Shown here: positions 62,398 through 64,000 of the stretch, in pieces
Position numbering within the stretch: position 1 is the stretch's first letter
How the letters are laid out: every line of letters begins with the position of its first letter
Origin: DTKD01 sp964494345
GTDB taxonomy: Bacteria > Armatimonadota > UBA5829
NCBI GenBank assembly: GCA_964494345.1
Contig: CAZBSI010000007.1
Location: forward strand, 86,016-150,015
Reading direction: 5' to 3'
DNA length: 64,000 nucleotides
Translations under genes and position numbers: made by a program
Notes under the pieces: generated by a model
Databases searched by the model: none
Told to the model about the DNA's origin: nothing
Seen by the model: only the letters and a program-made list of their open reading frames with translations

Positions 62398-63350
62398 CAG
62401 GCATCACCTCCCCTAGCGCAGCAGTCTGCGACACAGCACATCTCGGCAGCGGGCTTTGCGGATTTCGACTTCGGCCTGCCGTTCTTCCATGCGGCGTCTC
62501 CCGGCATTGCATTCAAAAGGTGCTTCCTAGCGGTCTTGAACTCGTCGCCGATCAAGCCCAGGTGGATCAGGAAGACCCGGAAGTCGTACTTCGCGGTCTC
62601 GGGGCTGAACTCGCGCTTCCTGCTTGACGCTCCCCTGCTGTTCGCCGCCTTTGCGCAGATAGCGAGAACGAACTGGATTGCGGCTTTCACCTTGCCAGCA
62701 TGCAGTGTGCCTTCGAACAGACGGAACTCGACAGTCCCTCTGTAGAATACGCTGTTGAGGTTCATCGTCTGGTATCTCGAACTGCAGTAGCGTGTGGGAT
62801 GGTGGTTGACGTGGCCATACCAGGCTTTGTTGACTTGATCGCGAGTCCTTGCCCGCATCTTCCCGAGCCGCGCAATGAACTCATCGCTTAGCGGCTTGGT
62901 GTACTGGCGCATCCGCTGTTCGCTGACGCCGAGCGCGGCGATTATGAGCGGCTCGTACTTGTAGAAGGTCTTTGCGAGATTCGTGAGTGCCTTCCCGCCG
63001 AACTCCTCGGTTCCGACGTGGATGTGCAGTCCACACTTCTCATCGACCTGCGCGCCACACCTCCGGACGGCCCTCACTACTTCCTGCAGGTCGGCGATGT
63101 CGTCATAGCTCAGGACCGGACTGACTATCTCTGCGCGAAAGTGGGCAGCGACATTGCCAAGCGAGGAATCTGCCACCACCTTCCACACGCGGTTCTTCTC
63201 ATCTTTCACTTCCCAAGGATCATAAGAAGATGACCCTGCCACATGGCTTACCTCGCCCCCGACCACGCTCTGGATAGCTCTCGCGACCGTTCCCCGTTCG
63301 CGCTTCACGGTTTCAAGTTCAACTCCGAATCTGAGTTCCTGCAGTTCCAA
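62397..63350 (-). CDS. Putative amidoligase (COOH-NH2 ligase family)
   Basis: The protein has 317 residues. It is related to glutamine synthetase: FGVELETV at the N-terminus, EIVSPVLSYDD, CGLHIHVG (about 105-112), YQTMNLNSVF and TVEFRLFEGTLHAGK carry the acidic, His and Arg residues of the ATP/metal site. Published family analysis predicts peptide-bond or isopeptide formation and notes association with glutamine amidotransferases and AIG2-like proteins, including in phages. The TTG start at 63350 has GGAGG nine bases upstream. The C-terminal tail is rich in Lys and Cys (MCCVADCCARGG). Confidence 0.85.
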   Translation of the reverse strand: MELQELRFGVELETVKRERGTVARAIQSVVGGEVSHVAGSSSYDPWEVKDEKNRVWKVVADSSLGNVAAHFRAEIVSPVLSYDDIADLQEVVRAVRRCGAQVDEKCGLHIHVGTEEFGGKALTNLAKTFYKYEPLIIAALGVSEQRMRQYTKPLSDEFIARLGKMRARTRDQVNKAWYGHVNHHPTRYCSSRYQTMNLNSVFYRGTVEFRLFEGTLHAGKVKAAIQFVLAICAKAANSRGASSRKREFSPETAKYDFRVFLIHLGLIGDEFKTARKHLLNAMPGDAAWKNGRPKSKSAKPAAEMCCVADCCARGGDA

Positions 63351-63492
63351 TCGATGCTACCTCCGCTTGTTGCTGAACAGAACAGATGTTCTGCTCGCAA
63401 CCAATTGGTGCCTCAAACCAGCCTGGAAGTCAAGAGATACATCGCGGAAACGAACAGAAACCGTGTTCTTACGTGGTATCAGGGCACTGGGC

Positions 63493-63753
63493 TTAGTCGC
63501 GGTCGGCCGCGCCCGCAGTCAAGAGCAGCTCATTGACGTGTCTGATGTGCGCTTCCTCTTGGATGATATGAGCCATGGCACGGGCAAAGGCGTCGGCCAG
63601 ATCAGTCGACAGACCAACTGCATCCTCAATGCGCCGCAGTCGCTCATCGAGGTTCGTGAGCAGATCGAGCACGTGGTTTCGGATGACGCCATCTCTCTTT
63701 TCCAAGGGCGACGGGATGAACTCAGTCATCCCGCCGCTACGTCTCGTTATCAT
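63493..63753 (-). CDS. Small helical hypothetical protein
   Basis: The protein has 86 residues. AGGAG lies nine bases before ATG 63753. The sequence is mostly helical (HVLDLLTNLDERLRRIEDA), possibly a short coiled coil. It follows the partial phage-like gene by 13 bases and precedes the amidoligase by 142 bases. No family recognised. Confidence 0.65.
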   Translation of the reverse strand: MITRRSGGMTEFIPSPLEKRDGVIRNHVLDLLTNLDERLRRIEDAVGLSTDLADAFARAMAHIIQEEAHIRHVNELLLTAGAADRD

Positions 63754-63766
63754 TCCCGCGATCTCC

Positions 63767-64000
63767 TTAGCTCAATGTCGCGCCCAGGGAGTGGATGCGC
63801 GGATAGATCAGGTTGTTGCCGGTCATTACGGCCTTGTAGCGCACGCGATTACCGGCAGGACTGGCGAAGGTGCAGAGGAGGACGTATTCCGTCCAGGTCT
63901 GGTCGACCTCGCGAGTGGTGTCGAGCGTCATCGGCTCCCAGGTCGCGCCGCCGTCGTTGGAGGCAAACCAGTTGAGCGAGCAGCCGCTCGGGATGTTCAT
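63767..64000 (-). CDS. Partial phage tail/structural-like protein (C-terminal end)
   Basis: The frame runs to the window edge, so the ATG at 64000 may be internal. The 77 residues include NWFASNDGGATWEPMTLD and GNRVRYKAVMTGNN, the pattern of beta-sandwich ends of phage baseplate or tail-fibre proteins. This suggests that the amidoligase operon belongs to a phage-derived element. Confidence 0.5.
   Translation of the reverse strand: MNIPSGCSLNWFASNDGGATWEPMTLDTTREVDQTWTEYVLLCTFASPAGNRVRYKAVMTGNNLIYPRIHSLGATLS

Overview
The first 26.8 kb looks like ordinary core genome of a diderm bacterium. It carries tRNA-Gly, recQ, topA, trmFO, tgt, an RND efflux operon with a TolC-type channel, guaB and GTP-dependent pckG. 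The mix of a GerMN plus Amidase_3 secreted protein, folate-dependent TrmFO, RND/TolC export and a PEP-CTERM protein would fit Armatimonadota or a similar little-studied phylum. That placement is inference only; no rRNA or phylogenetic marker decides it. Two dispersed repeat families occur between genes in this half, and I saw neither of them after about 25 kb.

Region 1 (1-6.3 kb): two tandem secreted N-acetylmuramoyl-L-alanine amidase paralogues with nearly identical C-terminal halves; the first is cut by the window edge. Region 2 (6.4-14.8 kb): tRNA-Gly, recQ, topA, trmFO, three small conserved-looking minus-strand genes and an HD-domain hydrolase. Region 3 (14.8-22.8 kb): tgt, which appears to start at an ATA codon, and an AbrB-TolC-HlyD-RND operon with a clear promoter and a palindrome in its leader. 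Region 4 (23.2-27 kb): guaB and pckG; pckG has a strong promoter and a long leader ending in a terminator-like hairpin.

Region 5 (27.0-34.35 kb): a 6.7-kb minus-strand block between two identical 305-bp direct repeats. It holds a CcbP-like calcium-binding protein, a TOTE-type primase-helicase, an AbiE toxin-antitoxin pair and an XRE-ImmA/PIN pair. This is a defence or conflict cassette with no visible recombinase. A possible PD-(D/E)XK nuclease lies just outside it.

Region 6 (35.4-59.4 kb): a long minus-strand run of secreted and membrane proteins. Its centre is a tightly packed set of eight clear genes plus one tentative 47-codon ORF (56.1 to 42.2 kb), starting from a promoter at 56.3 kb. 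The order is a protein with about 114 cysteines in a four/five-residue array, an M23-like peptidase, a propeller-like protein, an NlpC/P60 hydrolase, a second propeller-like protein, a small exported protein, and two membrane proteins whose N-terminal halves resemble exosortases and whose C-terminal halves carry GATase-like domains. A TPR protein, a 987-residue Ig-like protein ending in a similar GATase-like fold and a PEP-CTERM protein lie downstream; a metzincin with FG-GAP repeats lies upstream. I regard this as the best candidate for an undescribed cell-surface system.

Region 7 (59.4-64 kb): gene remnants, an orphan zinc-finger anti-sigma-like protein and an XRE gene with an in-frame TAG. 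It ends with an amidoligase / class II glutamine amidotransferase / gamma-glutamylcyclotransferase operon downstream of a phage-structural-like protein cut by the window edge, so it is probably part of a prophage or phage-derived element.
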